Shown piece by piece: positions 16,661 to 25,458 of a stretch of 64,000 nt of DNA. The notes under the pieces are model-generated. The model saw only the letters and a program-made list of their open reading frames with translations, had not been told where the DNA came from and did no database searches. The DNA is from an uncultured bacterium (GTDB taxonomy: Bacteria > Verrucomicrobiota > Verrucomicrobiia > CAIQCK01). Each line of letters starts with the position of its first letter. Within the stretch, counting starts at the first letter, position 1. A program made the position numbers and the translations under genes. The stretch lies in contig CAIQCK010000073.1 in assembly GCA_903870275.1 (NCBI GenBank), positions 62,001 to 126,000 of the forward strand, in the 5' to 3' direction.

Positions 16661-16691
16661 GATAAACGAAAAACAGCAGCATTCTGATCAA
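16661..16691 (-). promoter_or_regulatory. candidate promoter upstream of CODH/ACS operon
   Basis: Read on the minus strand: TTGATC (16691-16686), 19 nt, then TTTATC (16666-16661) followed by GCA. The spacing is long and the match is imperfect, but the -10 context CGTTTATCGCA resembles the better promoter-like elements at 43973-44001 and 44693-44720. It would give a leader of about 360 nt before the zinc-ribbon gene. Confidence 0.25.
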
Positions 16692-17185
16692 CTCATCAGG
16701 AAGAATGGCAGATCAGTTTCAATATTCGAACAGGGGATTTCCGCACAAATCATCACACGTCAAAGATCTCGGTAAACGCGGGCTTTTTTCGGCATTGGCC
16801 TTCATCAGCAGTCAGCGCAAATTTTGGCAAAAGGGTGCAAGTCCGGATTGCAAGTTTTTGCGCCGGTGAATGTGAGCAGACGCATTAATCTTCATCATCC
16901 ACCCCCGCACAAATGCGTCATCGCGGGTACAAATAATCTCCGGCGGTGCGCCATGACCATGATCGGCAAGGGCAAAGGCGCACCGGATTATTTGGAAGCC
17001 TCGAAGGCAACACGGTCCATCCCCACCGAGACTTGCGCGGCCATTTCTCGATTCTGCGCGACCGCCTGGGTGGGACTCTTTTGGATCTCTGCGTTCACGC
17101 CGCAACCCAGCGGGCGGGTGCACAGGGACGTTGCGCTGCGCCGTCCGGTTTCAAGCATGGTTTCGGACACCGCAGCGCGGCGTCC
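16692..17185. other. intergenic with degenerate coding-like sequence
   Basis: No intact gene. Minus-strand frames around 16812-17170 look coding-like in two different frames, for example AAQVSVGMDRVAFEASK in one and PPEIICTRDDAFVRGWMMK in the next, suggesting a frameshifted remnant whose family I cannot name. A 7-bp direct repeat TGCAAGT occurs twice near 16838-16857. No terminator is obvious. Confidence 0.3.
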
Positions 17186-17562
17186 TTACCTTTTCCGCCG
17201 CCGTAGCGCAAGACCGCCGAGGCCCAGCGCCAGCAAGGTCCACGTTCCCGGCTCAGGCACGATCTGGATGGTGCCGGCTGTGTAAAGCTGGCTGGTGTCC
17301 CATTGCTGGCCGGCGCTGAGCGCCGGCAGGTTGGTTTGCGAGAAAGCACCACTCTCGGAGCCGAAGCTGAACAGGGTGAACGTGTCGCCCGGGTTGCCCG
17401 TGTAGCCGTTGGTCTCCGTCACGTTCAACCATTCGCCAGCCTTCAGCAACCCGCTGATGTCCAGATGATTGTTGGTCCAGGAACCGCCCAATTGCATGTC
17501 CAACTCGGACGAATCCGCCAGCGTCGCGTCGCCGGTGATGTTGATGGCGCCGTCGGTTTTTC
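17186..17562 (-). pseudogene. 5'-truncated PEP-CTERM sorted surface protein
   Basis: The C-terminus shows a classic PEP-CTERM signal: VPEPGTWTLL, a hydrophobic helix (LLALGLGGLAL) and a basic tail RRRKR. Upstream is a beta-rich segment with TLADSSELDMQLGG and WLNVTETNGYTG, typical of autotransporter-like verrucomicrobial PEP-CTERM proteins. Protein-like sequence of this gene stops near 17560, where the divergent MFS fragment begins, so start codon and signal peptide are gone. PEP-CTERM proteins are sorted by exosortase; none is encoded here. Confidence 0.75.
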
Positions 17563-18049
17563 CTCGCTGGCGTATCACCACGCGTTCGCCCTGATCGGCA
17601 CGCTGCTGGGCGGCAAGCTCTCCGATGCCTGGGTGCCGCACCGAAAAACGATCCGCATGGAGTTCGAGTGCGTCGGATTGCTGCTCGGCACGCCATTTAT
17701 TTTTTGGATGGGCCAAGCCGGCACCGTGCTGACTTGCTGCGTCGCGCTGGCGTGCTTCGGACTGTTCCGCGGAATCTAAGACTCCAACCTTCGGGCCGTG
17801 CTCTTCGACGTGATCGAACCTCGTTATCGCGCATCGGTCACGGGACTCATACTCTCGTGCGCCTTCATTGTCGGTGCGCTGACCCCGGTGCTCATGGGCT
17901 GGACCAAAGGAATGTTCGGATTGAGCGCCTCAATCTCCGGCTTGGCGGTTGTATATTTCGCCTCGTCAATGATCGTTCTCACCGCGCTACGCACCCGATT
18001 TGGCAAAGATTACTACTGTGAGGCAACAAATGCGAAAAGGCAGGGATGA
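17563..18049 (+). pseudogene. 5'-truncated MFS transporter with internal stop
   Basis: The translation resembles the second half of a major facilitator: AFALIGTLLGGKLSDAW (loop signature), transmembrane stretches LLLGTPFIFW and VLTCCVALACFGLF, then LFDVIEPRYRASVTGL and two more helices. An in-frame TAA at 17777-17779 interrupts FRGI-stop-DSN, where the family commonly has a Tyr, so a TAT or TAC to TAA nonsense change is likely. The frame is the same on both sides of the stop. The N-terminal half is absent at the junction with the PEP-CTERM fragment. Confidence 0.8.
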
Positions 18050-18243
18050 GAAGCGGTAAGAGGAGTGTCTTCGCCTTCAGGCAGAAGAGCGTAGTGGGAA
18101 GCCATAAAGGGCAGCAGAGCGAACGAAGTGTTGAAATTGAAAAACGTTGCAAAACAGGCGAAGGGGAAGAAAATCGTCACAAATGGCCCGCGTTAGTTGC
18201 GGGCAGGACGTCATCAGAGAAAAGTCGGAGGAAAGGCTTGACC

Positions 18244-19779
18244 ATGAAGAACCGTACGATCTGGGTATGCTTCGCGCTTGCGTTTGCGTTGAATGCAAGG
18301 GCCGCCACGGTGCAATTGTGTTCACCGGGCAATCCGCTTGCCGGCCTGGAGAAAGTCCGCGATTTCGAGACCATGCGGGCGTCGTCGTCTGACCCCGATT
18401 GGAAAAACGGCAACGCCGACTCACAGCCCATCGCCCCGGGCGGCACACTCACGCTGGCCGAACTGGAAGGGCCGGGTGTGATTGTTCACATCTGGTTCAC
18501 CATCAGCCATCCGGCGGCGAACTACAGCCAGCTGCTCACGCTGCGGATGTACTGGGACGGTGAGAAGCACCCCAGCGTCGAGTGCCCGGTGGGCGATTTT
18601 TTCGGCATCGGCCACGGCGTCGATCAGCCGTTCACCTCGCTGCCGATCCGCGTCACGTCCAATGGCCGCGGCCGCAACTGCTACTGGCCGATGCCTTTCC
18701 ACAAATCGGCTCGCATCACCGTGAGCAACGAAAGCGACCAGCCTTGCCACGCGCTCTACTACTATATCGACTGGCAGAAGCACAAGTCGTTGCCGGCCGA
18801 CAGCCTGCACTTCCATGCCATGTATCGTCAGGAATACCCTTGCGTCATGGGGCGGAACTATATTTTTGCCGATATTGAAGGGCGTGGCCATTACGTGGGA
18901 ACCATTCAGAGCGTGTATCACGTCTCGCCCGGCTGGTATGGCGAGGGTGATGATTTCTTCTTCATCGATGGGGAAAAAGAGCCGCGGCTGCGGGGCACGG
19001 GCACGGAAGACTATTTCTGCGACGGCTGGGGTTTCCGCCAGCAGGACGGCCCCTTCTATGGAACACCGCTGTGGGAAGGCTTCAACACCGGCGACCGCGG
19101 CACGGCCTACCGCTTCCACATTCCCGATCCCATTGCTTTCAAGAAGTCGCTCCGGGTGGAGATAGAGCACAAGGGTTCGCAGGTCTTCCCGGATAAGACG
19201 AAGAGCGGTTTCATCGAGCGCGACGACCTGATGTCGTCGGTCGCCTTCTGGTACCAGATCGAACCTCACAAACCGTGGCCCGCGCTGCCAGCGGGGCCGG
19301 ACCGGCTTCCCTTCCGCGACGCGCCGATGCTTGTCGGCTGGAAAGCGGTCGAAACAACCCGGCATTCGGACCACCCGATGAAGATCCAGACGGTCGGCGG
19401 AACGACCGACGGCAAGCAGATGTTCTTCACTCCCGGCAACGACAAGGGTTGGCTGGAGATTCCGTTCGCCGTCGAGAAGGAACAGACTGTCGAATTGATC
19501 GGCAAGTTCCTGCACTCCTGGGATTATGGCAATTATCGTCTGAAACTCGACGGGCAGATGCTCACAACGCTAAACCTCTTCGCGCCGGCGGCGACCCCTT
19601 TCTCACATCGTCTGGGCAAACAAACGCTGTCGGTGGGCAAGCATGTTCTGCGACTGGAGTGCGTGGGCAAGAGTGCCGCATCGGCAGGCTACTTCCTCGG
19701 ATTCGATGCCTTGGCGGCGCGCACCGAAGTATACAGCCGTGGTCCCGAGGTTGACTTGCGGACCTTGCAGAAGAAGTAA
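18244..19779 (+). CDS. DUF2961 (GH172-type) secreted glycoside hydrolase
   Basis: A 511-residue exported protein with a signal peptide (MKNRTIWVCFALAFALNARA). The DUF2961 core includes the family signature GTGTEDYF (about residue 255), the GPGVIVHIWFTI strand and DFFGIGHGVD. GH172 members characterised so far act on fructofuranosidic or arabinofuranosidic linkages; the substrate here is unknown. After the core, a C-terminal galactose-binding-like segment (about 390-500) probably binds carbohydrate. The start at 18244 has a strong SD (GGAGGAAAGG). The gene is followed 254 nt later by a GH27 enzyme in the same direction, so both may serve one glycan. Confidence 0.85.
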   Translation: MKNRTIWVCFALAFALNARAATVQLCSPGNPLAGLEKVRDFETMRASSSDPDWKNGNADSQPIAPGGTLTLAELEGPGVIVHIWFTISHPAANYSQLLTLRMYWDGEKHPSVECPVGDFFGIGHGVDQPFTSLPIRVTSNGRGRNCYWPMPFHKSARITVSNESDQPCHALYYYIDWQKHKSLPADSLHFHAMYRQEYPCVMGRNYIFADIEGRGHYVGTIQSVYHVSPGWYGEGDDFFFIDGEKEPRLRGTGTEDYFCDGWGFRQQDGPFYGTPLWEGFNTGDRGTAYRFHIPDPIAFKKSLRVEIEHKGSQVFPDKTKSGFIERDDLMSSVAFWYQIEPHKPWPALPAGPDRLPFRDAPMLVGWKAVETTRHSDHPMKIQTVGGTTDGKQMFFTPGNDKGWLEIPFAVEKEQTVELIGKFLHSWDYGNYRLKLDGQMLTTLNLFAPAATPFSHRLGKQTLSVGKHVLRLECVGKSAASAGYFLGFDALAARTEVYSRGPEVDLRTLQKK

Positions 19780-20033
19780 CAATGCATAAACGGCGTGACA
19801 TCCCGATCACTAGGCGATCTTCATGTGGGTCAGTCCGGCAGACGCGCTGACCATGGGGGGGCATCGGCGTCGGTTTTTGGCTCTTGGAGGGTTCATTGCG
19901 TCGTTGTTGACTATGAGTTTCGATTCTTTGTAAACACGGGAAGTGAAATTGCCAATCGGCGAAGGTGATGGAGACATGAAATGAAACGACGCGCACTGCC
20001 GATCCTCGACGCCCTGCAGCCGAAGGAATTGCC

Positions 20034-22130
20034 ATGAAGCCTGTTATGTCGAAAACCGAATCAGCACCGTCAACCCGGCTCCAAAAAACAGTTTCTGAAG
20101 GTTCCATTCTAAACAGAAAACGTTGCTGGACCATCCTCCTCGCGCTCATTCTCGGTGTTGTCCCGGCCTGTCAGGCTACGGAAACTGTTGCGCTCACTTC
20201 GCTTGACCTCACCGACCTCCATTACGAAGGTTGGCGGAAGCCGCAGACTGACAAATCCCTCAACGGCAAGCCGCTCTCCATCGGCGGCCAGAAGTTCGCG
20301 CACGGCGTCAGCACGCACGCGACGAGCACGCTCTGGCTGGAACTCGACGGTCGCGCCCAGCAGTTTGCCGCGTCGGTCGGCGTGGACGATGCAGCGGGCA
20401 ACGAGGCGGCCGCTGTCTCCTTCACCATTATCGGCGACGGCAGGAAACTCTGGACCTCCGGAGTCATGAAACGCGGCGAAGCGGCGAAGACCGTGGACCT
20501 CGCCCTCAAGGGTGTCCGCTCGCTGCTGCTGATGGCCGACCATCCAGGCGACAATAGCTTCGACATCGCCATCTGGGCCGATGCGCGTTTCATCGTCGGT
20601 GGCGCGAAGCCGCGCACGGTCAACGCCCCGCGCGAGAAGGCCGTCATCCTCACGCCGAAGCCGCCGAGCGCGCCGCGCATCAACGGCCCCAAGGTCTATG
20701 GATGCCGGCCGGGCAATCCGTTCATCTACCGCATCCCGACCACCGGCGAGCGTCCGATGCAGTTCGCCGCCGACGGCCTGCCCGCGAGCCTGCGCCTCGA
20801 CGCGGAGAGCGGCATTGTCACCGGCACTGCGCCTGCCCGCGGCGAACACGTGCTGACATTCCACGCGAAAAACCGCCATGGTTCGGCGTCGCGCGCGTTC
20901 AAGATCGTCAGCGGCGACACGCTCGCGCTGACGCCGCCGATGGGCTGGAACCATTGGTATGCCCACCACAACCGCATCACCGACATCGTCATGCGCGAAG
21001 CCGCCGATGTGATGGTCCGCACCGGCATGGCCGACGTGGGCTACAGCTACGTGAATATTGACGGCTGCTGGCAGAACGCCTCCGCCGATGCCAAGCACAC
21101 GCCCGACCCGCTCCGCATCGGCCCGTTCCGCGACGCCGCTGGCAACATCCTTCCCAATAAATACTTTCCCGACATGGGCGCGCTCACCGCCTACATCCAT
21201 GCCAAGGGCCTCAAGGCCGGCATCTACAGTTCGCCTGGCCCGCTCGACTGCGCCGGCGACGCGGGCAGTTACCAGCACGAGGAGCAGGACGCGCGGCAGT
21301 TCGTCGACTGGGGCTTTGATTTTCTGAAATACGACTGGTGCTCCTACAGCCACATTGCCGAAGGCAAGGACCCGAAGGCGAAGGACATCTACCTTTGGGG
21401 CAAGACTGCACCCAGCCTGCAAGCCTATCAGTATCCCTACCGCTTGATGGGCGGCATCCTCAAGAAGCTCCCACGCGACATCGTTTTCGACCTCTGTCAA
21501 TACGGCATGGGCGACGTTTGGGAGTGGGGAGCGGAGGTCGGCGGCCATTGCTGGCGGACGGCGGACGATTTGGGCGCATTCCTGAATCGCCTCTTTCCCG
21601 TGGCGCTGAAGAACGCCGAGCATCGCGCGTGGTCCAAGCCCGGCGCGTGGAACGACCCCGACTATATCCAGATCGGCTTCATCGGCGACGCCCGTAACAA
21701 CGGCGCGCCCAAACCCTGCCCCCTCACGTCCACCGAGCAATACTCCTTCATGTCCCTCTGGTGCCTCATGGCCGCCCCGCTTTTCTACAGCGGCGACATG
21801 AGCCGCCTTGATCCGTTCACCGTCGGCATCCTCTGCAACACCGAAGTCATCGAAGTGGACCAGGACCCGTTCGGCGACTCCGCCCGCGTCGTCAAACTCG
21901 ACGACGACACCTTCCTCATGGTGAAGAACATGGAAGACGGCAGCAAAGTCGTCGGCCTCTGCAACCGCGGCGAACTGCCCGCCACCGTCACCGCCAGGTG
22001 GAGCGACGTCGGCATCGCCGGCCGGCGCATCGTCCGCGATTTGTGGCGTCAGAAAGACCTCGGCAGGTTCGACGGCGAGTTCCGTGCCTCCGTCCCCCGC
22101 CACGGCGTCGTGCTGGTGCGAGTGCGCTGA
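20034..22130 (+). CDS. GH27 alpha-galactosidase with NPCBM domain
   Basis: Secreted retaining alpha-galactosidase-family enzyme, 698 residues. After an N-terminal extension and membrane-spanning signal (about 28-50) comes an NPCBM sugar-binding domain (LTDLHYEGWRKP to FDIAIWADARF). A short putative-Ig linker follows, then the GH27 barrel starting at LTPPMGWNHWY. The nucleophile is the Asp of KYDWC and the acid/base Asp lies in CWRTADDL. The barrel is followed by a C-terminal beta domain ending in HGVVLVRVR. The ATG at 20034 has an AAGGA element 8 nt upstream. Enzyme class is confident; the exact substrate is not. Confidence 0.9.
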   Translation: MKPVMSKTESAPSTRLQKTVSEGSILNRKRCWTILLALILGVVPACQATETVALTSLDLTDLHYEGWRKPQTDKSLNGKPLSIGGQKFAHGVSTHATSTLWLELDGRAQQFAASVGVDDAAGNEAAAVSFTIIGDGRKLWTSGVMKRGEAAKTVDLALKGVRSLLLMADHPGDNSFDIAIWADARFIVGGAKPRTVNAPREKAVILTPKPPSAPRINGPKVYGCRPGNPFIYRIPTTGERPMQFAADGLPASLRLDAESGIVTGTAPARGEHVLTFHAKNRHGSASRAFKIVSGDTLALTPPMGWNHWYAHHNRITDIVMREAADVMVRTGMADVGYSYVNIDGCWQNASADAKHTPDPLRIGPFRDAAGNILPNKYFPDMGALTAYIHAKGLKAGIYSSPGPLDCAGDAGSYQHEEQDARQFVDWGFDFLKYDWCSYSHIAEGKDPKAKDIYLWGKTAPSLQAYQYPYRLMGGILKKLPRDIVFDLCQYGMGDVWEWGAEVGGHCWRTADDLGAFLNRLFPVALKNAEHRAWSKPGAWNDPDYIQIGFIGDARNNGAPKPCPLTSTEQYSFMSLWCLMAAPLFYSGDMSRLDPFTVGILCNTEVIEVDQDPFGDSARVVKLDDDTFLMVKNMEDGSKVVGLCNRGELPATVTARWSDVGIAGRRIVRDLWRQKDLGRFDGEFRASVPRHGVVLVRVR

Positions 22131-22233
22131 AGATTGGAGCGCCCATAGGCATTGCCGGGGTAATCACGAATACTTTGATGTGACTCTTCGACAAGTGCCG
22201 AAGCAGGGTTTGCTATTCCGGTGCCGGCTTCGG

Positions 22234-22381
22234 ATTTCTGAAACGCTACACCACTACAAGGCTTGTTATTGTGGGCCGAAGTGGCTTATTTCCGAAACGC
22301 TACAAGTTGGCGGTGTGGCGTTTCCAAAAACTGCGTTTTCACCCGGTTCTGCCGATGCTGTAGCGTTGTAGCGTTTCGAGT
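22234..22381. repeat. GAAACGCTACA direct and inverted repeats
   Basis: The sequence ATTTC(T/C)GAAACGCTACA occurs at 22234-22250 and 22288-22304, and an inverted copy TGTAGCGTTTCGAG at 22368-22381, partly inside the 3' end of the helicase remnant. They mark the left boundary region of the decayed mobile module. They could be end repeats or a regulatory site. Confidence 0.5.
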
Positions 22382-23285
22382 TGCCGCTTTCGGACAGATA
22401 ACAGTGAAAGGCGTCGGTGAAGTCCTCCAGCAGGTAGCCCTTGGCGACGTCATAGCCGATGCGGACATTTCGAGACTTGATGCCGAAATCGGCCAGTTTG
22501 ACCGCCAGTTGGTTCTTGGAGATCGGCTTGCGGTTTTTGCCCCATTCCGGCCAAGGCGTGCCCTCCATGTCTGCGAGCCGGTCGCACACATCCTGCGACC
22601 GGAGTCTGTCTGTGCCCTCTTCGTGAAACACCCGCCGGATGTCGGCCAGTAGTTGCGGCCCGGTGCCGAGGTTTTCGCTCTCGCCATCGCTAGACAGTTC
22701 CAAAGCGGCTTGTCGGGCCGTCTCCAGCCAGTGTCCGCCCGCGAGATCGGCCAAGGCCGACAGCGGCGCCCAGTTGTCTGCGGCCCGGTCGTTGAGGGCT
22801 TCGGGTGTCGTCGGGTTGGCGGTGCGGATGTCGTCAGCATGGTCGGCCACGAACCGGGCGCACTTGCGGCGCAGATCGTCGAACCGCGTCCTGAACCGCA
22901 GCCGGTCCACGCGCTCCCCCTTTTGGCGTCGTTTCATCCTGACGATGACGGCGCGGTCCTCAATGGTATCGGCTAGCCGCCCGATGCCAGAAAAAATCTT
23001 CGGCGTTCACGTTGACCAACAACGCGGCTCAATGTTGTCGCCAACGGGGAAACAACCGAGGTGAAAGGCCGCGTCGCGCGTGTGTCCGCTATTGACCAAC
23101 CCGCGCAGTTGATCGTCGCCGCGCATGAAAGCGTCCACTTCATCACTCAGCAGCGTCGGATGATGCAGTTCGATGACGCGATACATACCGGCGGCGGATG
23201 CCGAACTGACGGCCAATGGACGATTCACGAACCTGTTTATCAATGACGACAGCTTGGACTTGCCGCTCAAAAACTTCTTCGTCAC
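22266..23285 (-). pseudogene. broken DUF3631 helicase/primase C-terminal part
   Basis: In one minus frame the segment RVIELHHPTLLSDEVDAF matches the Walker B region of DUF3631 mobile-element ATPases. It is followed by GLVNSGHTRDAAFHLG and GDNIEPRCWST, then an in-frame TGA (23007-23009), then TPKIFSGIGRLADTIEDRAV and the C-terminal DUF3631 domain to 22266. The stop replaces a conserved Trp (TGG to TGA). The Walker A half is missing: the frame joins directly onto the Toprim gene region, and the two are out of frame. It is decayed replication machinery of a plasmid- or phage-like element. Confidence 0.75.
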
Positions 23286-24228
23286 TTTCCTTTGGTGGTG
23301 TGGCGGTTTCGATTTGTTCTTTCACGGTTTCCAGTCCTTGGAGTTTATGCAAGTCGTTGAAGTCCGTCGGCTTGCTCGCGGTGTCGGCAAATTGCGGCAC
23401 GGCCAGACGCGCGCCGATGGCTTTAGCGGCCTCCGTTGCCTTCGTGATACCCGGGTTAATCGGCTTGCCGCTCTTGTCCGCCGTGAAGGCGTTGTTGTTG
23501 GCGGCGATAATGATCTCTCGCGCCGGCCATTTCTCCCGTAGCGCCTTCGCCACAGCCGGCAGGTTGCCGCAGTCCATTGCGGCCACGCTAGCCAGTCCGG
23601 TGGCCTCGTGAACGCTCGCGCCTGTCGCACAGCCTTCGACGATGACCAATGGCCCGTCTGGTCTTTCGCTCAGTGTGAAGAAACAGCCCTCGACACGCCC
23701 GCCACGAAGAAATGTCTTGTCGCGCTCGCCGTCGAAGCATTTGTCCGGTGCAATGAATTGTAGCGAGTGGAGTGTGCCGTCGGCGTCGCGTAGCGGGACA
23801 ACAAGTAACTCGCCGCGCTGCTGCAACTCGCCAAATGGCTTTACGCCTTTGCGCTGAAGATAGGCGTTGCCTTCCGGCGACGCGGACTTGCTCAGAATCC
23901 ACGCGGCTGTTTTTCGCGCCTCGGCTTGCCTTTCGCCTTCCGCGCGCTTGCGCTTCGCTTCAATCTGTTCCATGCGACGGCGAAACGTTTCGCGTTCTTG
24001 TTGTGAAAGCTGGCTGTCGCTGCGCTCGCACCAATTTTCCTTGTAGCCGCGCTTCCAACAACCAAATGCGCCAGCCATCGGCAGGCCGGCGTGGAGCACA
24101 AACCAGGAGTTGCGCCCGTGGTCGCCATCGGCCTTGAAGCGATGCAGCTTGCCGTCGGCGACAATCTCGCCGCCGTAATCGAGACCGGCACGGCGCAGGG
24201 CGTTGCGAAAGTGTTCCGTGGCGCTCAT
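23143..24228 (-). pseudogene. Toprim-type primase, probably inactive and truncated
   Basis: A 361-codon frame resembling DNA primase/helicases of integrative elements. An N-terminal FWCWKRG-like zinc-less region, a coiled Arg/Lys/Glu segment (about 80-110) and a Toprim domain with VIVEGCATGASVHEATG are visible. The second Toprim motif, normally AADND, reads AANNN, so both metal-binding Asp residues are Asn. After SDEEVFERQ the frame loses family resemblance and ends in a basic tail where the ATPase domain should start. It overlaps the upstream HTH gene by 4 nt. It may still be translated, but primase activity is unlikely. Confidence 0.7.
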
Positions 24229-24470
24229 CGGGCCTCCTCAGCCGGAATCTCGGCGGTCGTCTCGCGGAGGAAGCGTGTGATCTCTTTGACGCTGTAGAGA
24301 GGTCGTCGCGTGGCTCGCAAGAGCTTCAGCAATCCGCGTTTCGTGAGCCGGTCAACGGTCGCAGGGGAAAGGCTCAGTGCTATGGCGGCCTGTTCGCGAT
24401 TCAGTGCAAGCGTCGGGATATGGATTTCCTTGCCGCTCGTCGGCGTGCTGGTTGTGGCGTTTGCACTCAT
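24225..24470 (-). CDS. helix-turn-helix excisionase-like protein
   Basis: An 81-residue protein with a MerR/excisionase-type HTH: LNREQAAIALSLSPATVDRLTKRGLLKLLRATRRPLYSVKEITRFL. Small proteins of this type control excision or replication of integrative elements by binding element DNA. It is encoded in a run of genes spaced by 4 nt or overlapping, between the XRE repressor and the Toprim gene. No integrase is present, so the function may be residual. Confidence 0.75.
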   Translation of the reverse strand: MSANATTSTPTSGKEIHIPTLALNREQAAIALSLSPATVDRLTKRGLLKLLRATRRPLYSVKEITRFLRETTAEIPAEEAR

Positions 24471-24474
24471 GGCG

Positions 24475-24735
24475 TTACCCCGTAAAAATGTTCGCAGGTT
24501 CGACGCCTAGGACGCGCGCCAATGCGAGCTTTTGCTCAAAGGTCGCCTCCCGTTCTCCGCGCTCAATCCGACTGTAGGTGGTCGGATCAATTTCCTCAGA
24601 CGCCGCCAGCCTCCACGCCTGCTCCGGGGTTATCAATCCCTTCCGCCGCCGCGCCGTCCGCCTGGCTTTCCGCGCTAGCGTTCGTTTCGCCACGTGGCTC
24701 GCGATCTTCTTCACGGCTCGATGTCTTGTTTTCAT
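24475..24735 (-). CDS. XRE-family HTH regulator
   Basis: An 86-residue protein: a strongly basic N-terminus (KTRHRAVKKIASHVAKRTLARKA) followed by a Cro/C1-type HTH (LITPEQAWRLAASEEIDPTTYSRIERGEREATFEQKLALARVLGVEPANIF). It is probably the repressor of the small mobile module. It is 4 nt from each neighbour, implying one transcript. Confidence 0.8.
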   Translation of the reverse strand: MKTRHRAVKKIASHVAKRTLARKARRTARRRKGLITPEQAWRLAASEEIDPTTYSRIERGEREATFEQKLALARVLGVEPANIFTG

Positions 24736-24739
24736 GACT

Positions 24740-25261
24740 TCACTTCAAACGCTTTGACCAGCCGACCGCCGAGCGGAGCAATGGCGCTTCGGCGCTCACG
24801 TCGGCCCGGATGCGCGTGTAGAGCTTCAGGTATTCACCAAGCACGCGCAACGCGTCTTCGCCCATTTCCTTGCCGGCGAAAAGTTCGGGCAGGGCATCCG
24901 CGAAGTTCAAGCCGAGTTGCAAAGTCCCCGTCGGCACTTCCACGCCCAGGTCGTAGTTGGTCAGCAGAAGCCTGCGGCGCGAATGGCTCGGCTGGCCGCA
25001 GGCGTCGAGGAACCACGTCGGAGAACCGGTGGAATCCACATGCAACAGTTGCAGCAGCTTCTTTTCCAGATGCCAGAGGCTGAGCAGGGAGTCTCCCGAC
25101 ACATTGAGCGTTCGCAGAAAGACGACGGTGCGAAGGAAATCGAGATAGGCGTCTGAGTAGCGCGCGCCCTCGTGGATCGGCAGTTCAAACCGCGTCTGCA
25201 AGCCGTGCAGATACACCGGCGAGCGGTTCAACGCTTTCGCCATGTCGCCGAGCGTGTTCAT
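24740..25261 (-). CDS. mobile-module protein with MerR-like N-terminus, unknown function
   Basis: A 173-residue protein I do not recognise by name. The first 50 residues (TLGDMAKALNRSPVYLHGLQTRFELP) look like a winged-helix reader, followed by helical FLRTVVFLRTLNVSGDSLLSLWHLEKKLLQLL. It heads the five-gene mobile module. The ATG at 25261 is used; the frame stays open about 28 codons upstream with a TTG start possible at 25273. It is likely DNA-binding by inference. Confidence 0.65.
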   Translation of the reverse strand: MNTLGDMAKALNRSPVYLHGLQTRFELPIHEGARYSDAYLDFLRTVVFLRTLNVSGDSLLSLWHLEKKLLQLLHVDSTGSPTWFLDACGQPSHSRRRLLLTNYDLGVEVPTGTLQLGLNFADALPELFAGKEMGEDALRVLGEYLKLYTRIRADVSAEAPLLRSAVGWSKRLK

Positions 25262-25458
25262 GCAGGGATTCAACGCCTGATCGAAGGCTTTGTCTAGAAT
25301 GGCATGTGCGTCGCTTGGTTTGGAGAATGAAACCCTTGTCGCTGAGGATGCTCAGTGTTATTTGCAGCACCTCGGTATCTTAAATCCCTACGACCTCGCA
25401 GACTTCATCCGGCAGATCGCGGACTTGCTGCGCGCCATTTATTTTGCTCGGTTCGATG

